16,685 bases of DNA, taken from positions 1-16,685 of the forward strand of contig DBHR01000025.1 in assembly GCA_002296225.1 (NCBI GenBank), in the 5' to 3' direction. The notes beneath the pieces were generated by a model that saw only the letters and a program-made list of their open reading frames with translations, searched no databases and was not told the origin of the DNA. Below are positions 8,304-16,277 of the stretch, piece by piece. This stretch comes from Acidobacteria bacterium UBA823. GTDB lineage: Bacteria > Acidobacteriota > Vicinamibacteria > Vicinamibacterales > UBA823. The stretch's first letter is position 1. Every line of letters begins with the position of its first letter. Both the position numbers and the translations under genes were made by a program.

Positions 8304-8320
8304 TAAGGGGTTGCCCCTTA
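8304..8320. promoter_or_regulatory. Perfect palindrome between divergent promoters, possible operator
   Basis: TAAGGGGTTGCCCCTTA has two perfect 7-base arms around TTG. It lies just outside the candidate -35 of the ugd promoter (8291) and upstream of the extended -10 of the glycosyltransferase promoter. A shared regulator bound here could act on both operons. Neither strand has a T-run after it, so it does not look like an intrinsic terminator. Confidence 0.45.
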
Positions 8321-8343
8321 CTGGTGTTCCGCGAGTCGACCTC

Positions 8344-8352
8344 TGTTATCAT
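8344..8352 (+). promoter_or_regulatory. Candidate extended -10 promoter for the glycan operon
   Basis: TGTTATCAT fits the extended -10 pattern TGnTATAAT with five of six -10 bases. No good -35 is present at 16-18 bases, which extended -10 promoters tolerate. Transcription would begin near 8359, about 68 bases before the chosen GTG start at 8427. Found by eye. Confidence 0.35.
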
Positions 8353-8426
8353 CGCGCGACATTTCCAATGCCTTCCAGGCCTCCTAGCTTGTCGAAAAGT
8401 TGTGTGCACCGTCACTCGACAGCATC

Positions 8427-9536
8427 GTGAAAATATTGATCGACTATCGCCCGGCGTTGCACGAACGAACTGGCGTCGGCGAGCACATACACCACCTGGC
8501 AGAGGCTCTCACAGCTCGAAGCCAGAGCGAGCCGGATGTTTCAGTCACGCTTTTCTCCAGTTCCTGGAGGCATAGGCTACCTTCTGACGCAATCGCCGGC
8601 GCCAAGATCGTGGATCGTCACATCCCGGTTCGCTGCCTCAACTGGTTCTGGCATCGCGTGCAGTGGCCCTCGATTGAAAGCGTCGTCGGCAAATTCGACG
8701 TCGCTCATTCGCCCCATCCCTTGTCTATGCCCTCACGCCACGCGGCTCACTTCGTCACGATCCATGATCTCGATTTTCTCGCTCATCCTGATCATGTTTC
8801 GGCCGAAATTCGCCGTGATTATCCGAAGCTTGTCGAGCGAGATGCGGCGCGGGCCGACCGCGTAATCGTTCCCTCCCGCTACACCGCATCGATCGTGCAA
8901 ACGCAACTCAAAATCCCGACCGACCGGATCGTCATCTGTTCGAACGGTGCACCGCTCTGGGCACCCCGACACGTGCCCATCTATGACGGCCATATCCTCT
9001 TTGTCGGTTCGATTGAGCCTCGAAAAAATATCAAAACACTTTTGGGCGCTTACCGAGCGTTACTCAGTCGCCGCGCCCATAGCCCCGACCTTGTTCTAGC
9101 GGGCCATGTCCCGCGGACCGCCCGCGACATGCTCGGTGCCCTTGATTCGTCACCCCTCGATCGAAAAGTTCGAGTGTTGGGTTACGTCTCGCCTCTCGAA
9201 CGCTACGAGCTCTATCGCAACGCCAGCATGTTGGTGATGCCTTCACTAGACGAAGGTTTTGGTCTGCCAGCCCTCGAAGCAATGACAGTGGGGGTGCCCG
9301 TCATCGTGTCGACCCGAGGCGCCTTGCCGGAAGTGGTCGCCGACGCCGGCCTTATCGTCGAACCAGACGACGAAAACGCCATACAAAAAGCCATGGCACG
9401 GATTTTAGACGATCGCTTTTACGTGAATGCCGCGGTTGCCCGTGGCCTCTTACGGGCGAGATCGTATGATTGGGGCCGGTCGGCCCACACACTCTTTACT
9501 GCCTATGCCGATGCGCTCCGAGAACGTCGAGGTTAA
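8427..9536 (+). CDS. GT4 family glycosyltransferase, first gene of the glycan operon
   Basis: A retaining GT-B glycosyltransferase that would add one sugar from a nucleotide donor to the lipid-linked glycan on the cytoplasmic side of the membrane. With the GTG start at 8427 it has 369 residues and opens VKILIDYRPALHERTGVGEH, the usual first strand and Gly loop of this group; a TTG at 8400 would add nine residues. VTIHDLDFLAHP is at 110-121. The donor half begins with LFVGSIEPRKN (191-201), and the E-x7-E motif is DEGFGLPALE with E276 and E284. ADR..VPSRYTAS (142-155) is also typical. Donor and acceptor sugars cannot be read from the sequence. No Shine-Dalgarno is clear before either start. 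It resembles its neighbours at 9562 and 11598 in the N-terminus. Confidence 0.9.
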   Translation: MKILIDYRPALHERTGVGEHIHHLAEALTARSQSEPDVSVTLFSSSWRHRLPSDAIAGAKIVDRHIPVRCLNWFWHRVQWPSIESVVGKFDVAHSPHPLSMPSRHAAHFVTIHDLDFLAHPDHVSAEIRRDYPKLVERDAARADRVIVPSRYTASIVQTQLKIPTDRIVICSNGAPLWAPRHVPIYDGHILFVGSIEPRKNIKTLLGAYRALLSRRAHSPDLVLAGHVPRTARDMLGALDSSPLDRKVRVLGYVSPLERYELYRNASMLVMPSLDEGFGLPALEAMTVGVPVIVSTRGALPEVVADAGLIVEPDDENAIQKAMARILDDRFYVNAAVARGLLRARSYDWGRSAHTLFTAYADALRERRG

Positions 9537-9561
9537 CGAGACGCACTGGCCCGCCACTGTG

Positions 9562-10662
9562 ATGCGAATCGGAATCGACGCCCGCGAATTGCTCGAGCGC
9601 GCCACTGGCGTTGGGCGTTATCTTGAAAATCTCTGCCGAGCTTGGGCCCAGTCAGCGCGCACCCGAAACCATCAATTCACGCTCTACATCCCAGCCCAGC
9701 CGGAATCCGGAAGACAACTTCTCCCGTTCCTCAAATCCCGCGATGAACGTTTCGAGGTTCGCCTTGTGTCCGGCTCCCTGGGAACGTGGTGGGAACAAGT
9801 CACGCTTCCGTCAATCGTCAATCAAGCCAAACTCGATGTCTTCTTTTCACCCGCATACGGGGCACCGCTGCGAATTCGAGCTCCCGTGGTCGTCACAATC
9901 CCCGACGTTTCGTTTGCAGCACACCCTGAATGGTTCAGGTGGCGTGAAGGTCTTCGGAGGCGCTGGCTGGCCGCCAGAGCGACCCAATGTGCCGCTAGGA
10001 TATTGACTATCTCAGAATTTTCGAAGCGAGAAATCGTTAATTGGTTTGGCGTCAATCCAGACCACATTGACGTCACGCCACTGGCTGTCGATGACCGTTT
10101 GTCTTGCCCCAACGCGAGAGTCACCCGCGAACCGCTGATTCTTTTCATAGGCTCAATCTTCACCAGGCGACACTTACCCTGGCTCATCTCGGCATTCGCC
10201 CGAGCGGTTGAACGCGAACCAGAAGCCCGACTGGCCATCATCGGCTCCAACCGCTCCCACCCGGTTGAAGATCTGTGGCATCTCTCAGATCTCGCTGGTG
10301 TCAGAACTCGCGTGACCATCGAGGACTGGGTGGATGACACTCGACTAGCGACCTACTACGGACGCGCCCGCGCGTTTGCCTTTCTGTCAGAATACGAAGG
10401 CTTCGGGCTTCCCCCGCTCGAAGCACTGGCGGCCGGTATACCGATTATCGTGCTCGATACACCCGTCGCACGCGAGGTGTACGGCGACGCCGCAACCTAC
10501 GTGGCAGCCGGAAACATTACCAGCATCGCAGATGCACTAGTCCAAGCCCTGTCCGCACGGCCGACCCAATCCCCGGCTGTTTTGAAGCGCTATTCCTGGG
10601 CACGCACTGCTGATGTCACTCTCGACGCCCTGGAGCGAGCAACTGGGAGCAACCCGCCGTGA
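9562..10662 (+). CDS. GT4 family glycosyltransferase, second in the operon
   Basis: Predicted GT-B glycosyltransferase of 366 residues. The start at 9562 gives MRIGIDARELLERATGVGRY, which aligns with the starts of the neighbouring GT4 genes. Upstream in-frame codons would extend it into the previous gene, so the 25-base gap is preferred. The donor-side E-x7-E is YEGFGLPPLE with E279 and E287. The block near residue 111 reads VTIPDVSFAAHPEWF, with Pro where the two related neighbours have His (TIHD). The loop usually written GS.epRKN reads GSIFTRRHLPWL here. These differences suggest a distinct acceptor or donor preference, but this is inference. Its TGA overlaps the next gene's GTG by 4 bases (GTGA). 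Confidence 0.88.
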   Translation: MRIGIDARELLERATGVGRYLENLCRAWAQSARTRNHQFTLYIPAQPESGRQLLPFLKSRDERFEVRLVSGSLGTWWEQVTLPSIVNQAKLDVFFSPAYGAPLRIRAPVVVTIPDVSFAAHPEWFRWREGLRRRWLAARATQCAARILTISEFSKREIVNWFGVNPDHIDVTPLAVDDRLSCPNARVTREPLILFIGSIFTRRHLPWLISAFARAVEREPEARLAIIGSNRSHPVEDLWHLSDLAGVRTRVTIEDWVDDTRLATYYGRARAFAFLSEYEGFGLPPLEALAAGIPIIVLDTPVAREVYGDAATYVAAGNITSIADALVQALSARPTQSPAVLKRYSWARTADVTLDALERATGSNPP

Positions 10663-11480
10663 ATAACCTTGCAATTCTCATCGTCAGTTTCAATGCCGAA
10701 GACGACCTCGACCGATGTCTGCGCTCGATTCATACCCATCCCCCATCGTGCTCATTCGAGATAATCGTCGTCGACAACGGGTCAAGTGATGGCAGCGTAA
10801 CCAGGGTTCGCCGCCACTGGCCGGCCGTGCGTGTCACTCCGTTGGCTGACAACATTGGCTTCGCGCGAGGCTGCAACATCGGCTTCGCCCAAACTCAGGC
10901 TCCGCTCGTGCTACTACTTAACAGCGACACCGTCGTACCAAGTGGCGCCCTGGATTATTTGATCGAGGCGCTCATCAGCCACGAGGCGTGCGCCGTCGCC
11001 GGCCCACGCCTCGTCGATGGTGGCGGTACCATCGAAGTGTCCTGGGGTCCGATGATCGGCCCTTTCAATGAACTTCAGCAGAAATTGCTAACCTGGCTGC
11101 ATACTAGAGGCTTCCCGCCTGCGTCGGCGCTAGTTACCCACCGCGCAAACCAAGTCCGTTTTCCAGATTGGGTCAGCGGCGCTTGCATGCTAGTCCGACG
11201 AGCAGACGCCGAAGCTGTTGGATTTCTCGATGAGCGCTACTTTATGTACGCTGAAGACGTTGACTTCTGCGCGGCGCTCCGAGCCCGCCAACGCCGGATA
11301 CTCTTCACGCCCGCTGCCGAAATCCAACACCTCCGCGGCCGGTCAGTTGCCACCGACCCCGAGGCCACTGCACTTGCGTATCGTCGGAGCCAGTTGGCCT
11401 TCTATGCCAAGCATCGTCCAGCCTGGATTCCCGCGTTACGGGCCTATCTCCACCTCCGCGGTCAAATGCCGCCTAGCTAG
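10659..11480 (+). CDS. GT2 family glycosyltransferase (rhamnosyltransferase-like)
   Basis: An inverting GT-A glycosyltransferase of 273 residues, the only one of this fold in the cluster. It opens LAILIVSFNAEDDLDRCLRS and has IIVVDNGSSDGS (35-46), the nucleotide-binding strand and loop. NIGFARGCNIG at 65-75 precedes the metal-binding LNSDTV (87-92). WVSGACMLVRR at 171-181 and the ED motif YAEDVDF (197-203) follow, then IQHLRGRS with His224. This arrangement is shared with the rhamnosyltransferase-like GT2 proteins of O-antigen and exopolysaccharide clusters, but the donor is not determined. No membrane segment is evident. The GTG start overlaps the previous stop. Confidence 0.9.
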   Translation: MNNLAILIVSFNAEDDLDRCLRSIHTHPPSCSFEIIVVDNGSSDGSVTRVRRHWPAVRVTPLADNIGFARGCNIGFAQTQAPLVLLLNSDTVVPSGALDYLIEALISHEACAVAGPRLVDGGGTIEVSWGPMIGPFNELQQKLLTWLHTRGFPPASALVTHRANQVRFPDWVSGACMLVRRADAEAVGFLDERYFMYAEDVDFCAALRARQRRILFTPAAEIQHLRGRSVATDPEATALAYRRSQLAFYAKHRPAWIPALRAYLHLRGQMPPS

Positions 11481-11597
11481 AGTGAAAAGGGGTTCCTCTC
11501 GGTCGGTTTGGCTGGTTCCGTTTGATACACTTATTTCGATCGGCCCCTTACGGGTTCGCCAACCACTAACGCTTATCAACCCATTCAAGGTGGTCTA
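11481..11597 (+). promoter_or_regulatory. 117-base gap with a candidate internal promoter and repeated arm sequences
   Basis: This is the one sizeable gap inside an otherwise tightly packed operon. It holds AAGGGGTT (11487-11494) and GCCCCTTAC (11543-11551), the same two arms that sit side by side in the palindrome region at 8305-8321, here 48 bases apart. Between them TGATACACT (11523-11531) resembles an extended -10 (four of six bases in the hexamer). AAGGTGG (11587-11593) is a good Shine-Dalgarno for the GTG at 11598. The region is open in one frame through 11598 as a continuation of a shadow frame, and I see no gene in it. Confidence 0.35.
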
Positions 11598-12749
11598 GTG
11601 CGCATCGCTATTGACGTCCGAAAGCTGCACGACTACGGCATCGGAACCTATGTCAGGAATCTACTGACCCATCTCGGGCGACTCGATCACGAAACTGAGT
11701 ACTTGTTGCTGTGCCGACCAAACGACCGAGGTCTCTTAGACAAACTTGGCGAAAATTTTCGTGCGGTTCCGCAAACAGCCGAACCCTACTCACTCAGTGA
11801 GCAGCTTCGAATACCACTGCAACTGCAACGGGAACAGGTAAGCCTCTTCCACGCACCACACTACACGTTGCCAGCACTCACACCTTGCCGGTCGATTGTC
11901 ACAATCCACGACTGCATCCACCTTAGGTTTCCTCAGTACCTGCCCAGCCGCCTGGCCTACGGGTACGCCCGAGCCGCCTTATGGTGTGCCACGCATCGAT
12001 CCGACTGCGTGCTGACGGTTTCCGAGGCCTCAAAGCGAGACATCCTGAGCTTCTTTGATGTTCCGGCCAGTAAGGTCGTCGTCATTCCGAATGCGATCGA
12101 CGATCGTTTTTGGAAACTACCGCCGGAAGACAACACCGTAAAGATTCGGGAACGCTATCAGCTACAGGCCCCTTTCTTGCTCTACGCCGGCAACATAAAG
12201 CCTCACAAAAACCTCGAACGCCTACTCGACGCTTTCTATCGTGTGCGGCAGAGGGGACACAACGACCTGACGCTGCTAATCATTGGCGACGAAATTACGC
12301 GATATGCAAAGTTGCGCCGCGCGGTCCATCGGTACCAGCTTCATCGTTACGTACGTTTTCTCGGTTTTGTACCTGACGATACCTTGCAGATCTTGTACCG
12401 CCTCGCGAGGGCGTTCGTCTTTCCCTCGCTGTACGAAGGCTTTGGGTTACCACCCCTCGAGGCGATGGCCAGCGGCACCCCGGTGATAACGTCGAACGTC
12501 TCCGCCCTTCCGGAAGTTACAGGAACAGCGGCAGTCCTCGTTGACCCACGTGATCGGGATGGGATTGCAGACGGGATATGTCGAGTTCTCGAAGACGACG
12601 TCCTCAGAGCGGAGCTAGTGAAAAAAGGCCTGGCCAGGGCGCGAGAATTCTCCTGGGATCGTTCCATACGTCAGATTTGGAAAATCTATCGCGAAGTGCA
12701 CCAAGGCTCAAATGGTACGTCTACGCTGAAAAACATAACCGATGCCTAA
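11598..12749 (+). CDS. GT4 family glycosyltransferase, fourth transferase in the operon
   Basis: Predicted GT-B glycosyltransferase of 383 residues, most like mannosyltransferase-type GT4 proteins of polysaccharide clusters. It opens MRIAIDVRKLHDYGIGTYVR, with the short Gly loop of this group. VTIHDCIHLRFP is at 101-112, and LTVSEASKRDIL (139-150) follows the linker. LLYAGNIKPHKNLERLL (194-210) is the first donor-side strand and loop. The E-x7-E motif YEGFGLPPLE has E280 and E288. The GTG start has AAGGTGG at good spacing, an unusually clear ribosome site for this cluster. The gene follows a 117-base gap and overlaps the next by 8 bases (ATGCCTAA). The sugar added is unknown. Confidence 0.9.
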   Translation: MRIAIDVRKLHDYGIGTYVRNLLTHLGRLDHETEYLLLCRPNDRGLLDKLGENFRAVPQTAEPYSLSEQLRIPLQLQREQVSLFHAPHYTLPALTPCRSIVTIHDCIHLRFPQYLPSRLAYGYARAALWCATHRSDCVLTVSEASKRDILSFFDVPASKVVVIPNAIDDRFWKLPPEDNTVKIRERYQLQAPFLLYAGNIKPHKNLERLLDAFYRVRQRGHNDLTLLIIGDEITRYAKLRRAVHRYQLHRYVRFLGFVPDDTLQILYRLARAFVFPSLYEGFGLPPLEAMASGTPVITSNVSALPEVTGTAAVLVDPRDRDGIADGICRVLEDDVLRAELVKKGLARAREFSWDRSIRQIWKIYREVHQGSNGTSTLKNITDA

Positions 12750-13890
12750 CGTAGTTCCGCCTCCGCCACTTCGGAGCCATCGAATCGCTCTCGTACACGA
12801 CTGGCTAACAGGTATGCGTGGGGGCGAGCGGGCCCTCGAAGCAATTTGCAGGCTCTACCCGGATGCGACCCTCTTCACGCTACTCCATCGAGCCGAAATG
12901 CTATCGTCATTGCTCAAACAGCGGAATCCGCACGCCTCCTTCATCCAACGGATGCCTCTCAGTAACCGTCTCTATCGCTACTACCTTCCACTCTTCCCCA
13001 TCGCTATTGAGCAGTTCGACTTCGATCGATTTGACATCATTATCAGCACAAGCCACTGTGCTGCCAAGTCAGTCGTCAAGCCAGGCCGGGCCCGCCATCT
13101 CTGCTACTGCTTCACGCCGATGCGTTACGCGTGGGATCAATTCGATGCGTATTTCGGACCCGACCGAATCGGGCCGACCGGCTCCGCACTCTTGCGCCCT
13201 GCTCTTCGACGTCTGGCTCGATGGGACGCGAACACGGCCGGCCGCGTGGACCGCTATATCGCAATTTCGCAATATGTTGCAGGTCGCATCCGTCGTTACT
13301 ATAATCGGCCAGCAGCGGTTGTGTATCCACCAGTAAACACTGATTTTTTTCAGCCGACTGCAGCGGACTCCGGCCGCGCGTTCCTGATCGTGTCGGCTCT
13401 TGTACCCTACAAGAGGATTGAGCTTGCCATCGAAGCCTGCCGGCTCGCTAATGTCCCTTTGCGCATTGTTGGTGACGGTCCGGAACGGAGTCGCCTCCGG
13501 CAACTCCGTGTTCCGGGAGTCAAATTTCTTGGAACGATCGACAACGAAGAACTTCTGAAGGAGTACCGTCAGGCGATCGCAGTCATTCTTCCGGGCGAAG
13601 AAGAGTTCGGCATCGCACCCGTAGAAGCCCAAGCTTGCGGGCGCCCCGTAATCGCGCTCAATCGTGGTGGCGCACGAGAGACAGTAATCCCTGGAGTGAC
13701 GGGGCTACTCGTAGACGAAGACAGTCCTGAAGCGTTCGCACAAGCACTTCGCCGAACACAAGAATTGGAATTCGACCCCACCGCCATCCGCCAGAACGCA
13801 TTAAGATTCTCCGAAGATCGATTCCTCTCAAATATTAGTCGGCAAGTGGCGAACATGGCCTCGGCGCCGTCAGAAGAAGCGAGATGGTGA
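12742..13890 (+). CDS. GT4 family glycosyltransferase of the HDWL-GGER type
   Basis: A 382-residue GT-B transferase of a different branch from the other three GT4 genes. It opens, after a Pro-rich stretch, with ALVHDWLTGMRGGERALE (16-33). CYCFTPMRYAWDQ (121-133) is a conserved acceptor-side block. The donor half has VVYPPVNTDFF (193-203), VSALVPYKRIELAIEA (217-232), VGDGPE and the E-x7-E motif EEFGIAPVE with E287 and E295. Proteins of this branch are common in exopolysaccharide clusters, often next to the initiating sugar transferase, as here. The ATG overlaps the previous gene by 8 bases, and the gene overlaps the next by 7 (ATGGTGA). The sugar donor is not readable. Confidence 0.9.
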   Translation: MPNVVPPPPLRSHRIALVHDWLTGMRGGERALEAICRLYPDATLFTLLHRAEMLSSLLKQRNPHASFIQRMPLSNRLYRYYLPLFPIAIEQFDFDRFDIIISTSHCAAKSVVKPGRARHLCYCFTPMRYAWDQFDAYFGPDRIGPTGSALLRPALRRLARWDANTAGRVDRYIAISQYVAGRIRRYYNRPAAVVYPPVNTDFFQPTAADSGRAFLIVSALVPYKRIELAIEACRLANVPLRIVGDGPERSRLRQLRVPGVKFLGTIDNEELLKEYRQAIAVILPGEEEFGIAPVEAQACGRPVIALNRGGARETVIPGVTGLLVDEDSPEAFAQALRRTQELEFDPTAIRQNALRFSEDRFLSNISRQVANMASAPSEEARW

Positions 13891-15323
13891 AACACTACGC
13901 AAGAGCTTTAGTGGGTTTACACGTCGCTTCGGATGCCATCCTCGGTATGGCAGCCTTCGTATTAGCTTACGCCTTACGATTCGAAACAGGACTAATTCCG
14001 GTAACCCGAGGGTTCCCCCCGTTTCAGCAGTATCTGAATATTCTTCCACTCATCGGCGTGATCGTTCCCGTGGCATTCTGGATTCACGGAATGTACCGCC
14101 TCCGCCGTCACCGCTCTCGTGTCGATGACTTTTTCGGTGCGTTCGTCGCAAGCGTGATTGCAGTGGTGCTAGGCATCATGAGCACGCTATACGTGCAAAC
14201 CTACTTTTTACCTCCTGACCTCAAAGAGCGCGGAGCGTTCGAAGTTTCTCAGGTCGCCTGGGTCCTATTCCTACTCTTGAACACGTTCGCGTGTTGCAGC
14301 ACTCGCTTGCTTGTCCGTGAACGATTCGAGCGTCGGTGGCGCGCCGGGATCGGGCTAAAGCGAGTTCTCATCGCAGGTTCTGGCGACCTCGGCCGACTCG
14401 TGGCTGACAAGGCACTACAACGCCGAGAACTTGGCTACCGCATAGTGGGCTTCATTGACGACCGCGCAGAAGTGGATCACTTAGGATACCGGGGACTGCC
14501 GCTCTTGGGCACCCTGAATGACGTCAGTAATTTATTGCGGAGCGAGCAAATCGATTTGCTCTACATCAGCCTGCCCCTCGAAGAACATGTCAAGATGCTA
14601 TCCCTCATCGAAGCCGCCAGTCGTGAGTGCACGGAAGTAAAGGTCGTCCCGGACCTACTTCAGTTCATCGCCCTTCGTGCGGGCCTCGAGGACCTCGACG
14701 GCGTCCCGATTATCAGCGTGAACGAGGCTCCCCTACATGGCCTCAACGCAGTGGTAAAGCGCGTGAGCGATGTGGCGCTGACGATAATCGCACTCGTCCT
14801 TTGCTCCATCCCAATGGCCGTGATCGCACTACTCATCCGCTGCATATCGCCAGGACCGATCATCTTTCGACAGGAACGTATGGGACTGGACGGGCGGTCA
14901 TTTACGGTCTACAAGTTTCGTTCAATGTACCCCGATGCCGAGCGAGAGACTGGACCTGTGTGGTCGAACGAAAACGATTCGCGCCGCACGCCGCTCGGCT
15001 CATGGCTCCGACGCTTCCATCTCGATGAGCTCCCGCAGCTCTGGAACGTGCTTCGTGGTGAGATGTCGCTCGTGGGTCCGCGCCCAGAGCGTCCGTATTT
15101 CGTCCAGCAATTCAAAGACCGGTTCCCTCAGTACATGCTCCGCCATAAGGTCAAGGCCGGCATAACGGGATGGGCACAGGTCAACGGGTGGCACGGTAAC
15201 ACGTCGATCGAAAAACGCATCGAATTTGACCTGTATTACATTGAAAACTGGTCAGTGTCCCTTGACGTCAAGATTCTATGGCTGACCGTGCTGCACGCCG
15301 TATTCCGAGTCCATGCTTACTAA
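13884..15323 (+). CDS. Polyprenyl-phosphate hexose-1-phosphate transferase (initiating enzyme, WbaP/WcaJ type)
   Basis: It moves glucose-1-phosphate or galactose-1-phosphate from the UDP-sugar to undecaprenyl phosphate, starting glycan assembly at the inner membrane. The 479-residue protein has four N-terminal hydrophobic segments (about 10-32, 52-70, 86-106, 122-140). A Rossmann-like middle domain opens VLIAGSGDLGRLVADKALQ (161-179). The C-terminal sugar transferase domain starts with KRVSDV and a membrane-dipping helix (about 297-320). It continues with SPGPIIFRQERMG, VYKFRSMYPDAE, the catalytic Asp-Glu of LDELPQLWNVLRGEMSLVGP (D381/E382), KAGITGWAQVNG and FDLYYIENWS. The last blocks fit the glucose/galactose transferase branch. 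It sits after the glycosyltransferases and before the UDP-xylose synthase. Whether the first sugar is Glc or Gal cannot be told. Confidence 0.93.
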   Translation: MVKHYARALVGLHVASDAILGMAAFVLAYALRFETGLIPVTRGFPPFQQYLNILPLIGVIVPVAFWIHGMYRLRRHRSRVDDFFGAFVASVIAVVLGIMSTLYVQTYFLPPDLKERGAFEVSQVAWVLFLLLNTFACCSTRLLVRERFERRWRAGIGLKRVLIAGSGDLGRLVADKALQRRELGYRIVGFIDDRAEVDHLGYRGLPLLGTLNDVSNLLRSEQIDLLYISLPLEEHVKMLSLIEAASRECTEVKVVPDLLQFIALRAGLEDLDGVPIISVNEAPLHGLNAVVKRVSDVALTIIALVLCSIPMAVIALLIRCISPGPIIFRQERMGLDGRSFTVYKFRSMYPDAERETGPVWSNENDSRRTPLGSWLRRFHLDELPQLWNVLRGEMSLVGPRPERPYFVQQFKDRFPQYMLRHKVKAGITGWAQVNGWHGNTSIEKRIEFDLYYIENWSVSLDVKILWLTVLHAVFRVHAY

Positions 15324-15338
15324 CCACCCCAATCCGTC

Positions 15339-16274
15339 ATGCCCGCGCGCATAGTAATAACTGGCGTTGCAGGCTTTATCGGATCGCATCTGGCTGCCCA
15401 CCTATTGGACCAAGGGCATACTGTCGTTGGGCTTGACAACCTGATCACCGGCAACAGGGACAATGTCGCCCAACTGCTCAAGCGGGACTTCACATTCATT
15501 AACCACGACGTAACAGAGCATATTTCTATCGATGGGAACGTCGACTTCGTGCTGCACTGGGCCAGCCCCGCGAGCCCGGTCGACTATCTGAAATGGCCGA
15601 TTCCAACTCTAAAGGTTGGTGCTCTCGGCACTCACAACGCGCTAGGTCTGGCCAAAGCGAAAGGGGCAACCTTCGTCCTCGCGTCTACGTCCGAAGTCTA
15701 CGGCGATCCGCTTGAGCATCCTCAGCGCGAGTCCTACTGGGGGAACGTCAATCCTATCGGACCTAGGGGCGTCTACGATGAAGCCAAGCGATTTGCCGAG
15801 GCGATGACCACTGCGTACCACCGCTACCACGGACTCAACACGAAGATTGTTAGGATTTTCAACACGTATGGCCCAAGGATGCGGCTCGCCGACGGCCGGG
15901 CCATCCCGACATTCGTGGTCCAGGCCCTTGTCGGCGAGGATCTAACAGTGTTTGGCAGAGGAGGCCAGACCCGTAGTTTCTGCTATGTCAGCGACCTAGT
16001 CGAAGGAATCGTTCGACTAATGGAATCCGACACAAACGATCCGGTTAACTTGGGAAACCCAAAGGAAATGACGATCATCGAACTCGCCAAGCGCATCGTC
16101 GCGATGACTGACTCGCGCAGCCAAATCGTTTACCGACCGCTTCCACTCGACGATCCTAAGGTTCGCCAGCCAGACATCGCGCGTGCCCGTAAACTCCTTG
16201 GCTGGGAGCCGCTCGTCACGCTTGAGGATGGCCTCGCCCGAACGATCGACTATGTAAAGCAAGAGCTAGCTTGA
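15339..16274 (+). CDS. uxs: UDP-glucuronate decarboxylase (UDP-xylose synthase)
   Basis: It converts UDP-glucuronate to UDP-xylose with bound NAD. The 311-residue SDR protein has GVAGFIGSH at 9-17, WASPASPVDYLKWPIPTLKV (74-93), STSEVYGDPLEHPQ (116-129) and GNVNPIGPRGVYDEAKR with the catalytic pair Y146/K150. It continues with RIFNTYGPRM, GGQTRSFCYVSDLVEG, NLGNPKEMTI and a C-terminal LPLDDPKVRQPDIARAR. These blocks separate UDP-xylose synthases from dTDP-glucose dehydratases and GalE. It starts 15 bases after the previous stop without a clear Shine-Dalgarno. Together with ugd it points to xylose, and perhaps glucuronate, in the glycan. It is the last gene of the plus-strand operon; its stop is only 3 bases from the end of a possible small gene on the other strand. 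Confidence 0.93.
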   Translation: MPARIVITGVAGFIGSHLAAHLLDQGHTVVGLDNLITGNRDNVAQLLKRDFTFINHDVTEHISIDGNVDFVLHWASPASPVDYLKWPIPTLKVGALGTHNALGLAKAKGATFVLASTSEVYGDPLEHPQRESYWGNVNPIGPRGVYDEAKRFAEAMTTAYHRYHGLNTKIVRIFNTYGPRMRLADGRAIPTFVVQALVGEDLTVFGRGGQTRSFCYVSDLVEGIVRLMESDTNDPVNLGNPKEMTIIELAKRIVAMTDSRSQIVYRPLPLDDPKVRQPDIARARKLLGWEPLVTLEDGLARTIDYVKQELA

Positions 16275-16277
16275 CCA

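Noticed and set aside
8304..8320. The palindrome as an intrinsic terminator
   Set aside because: No T-run follows on either strand, and it lies upstream of both divergent genes, where a terminator would serve neither.
13069..13632. Open frame of 187 codons on the minus strand opposite the fifth glycosyltransferase
   Set aside because: It lies wholly inside a well-supported GT4 gene and shows no domain of its own.
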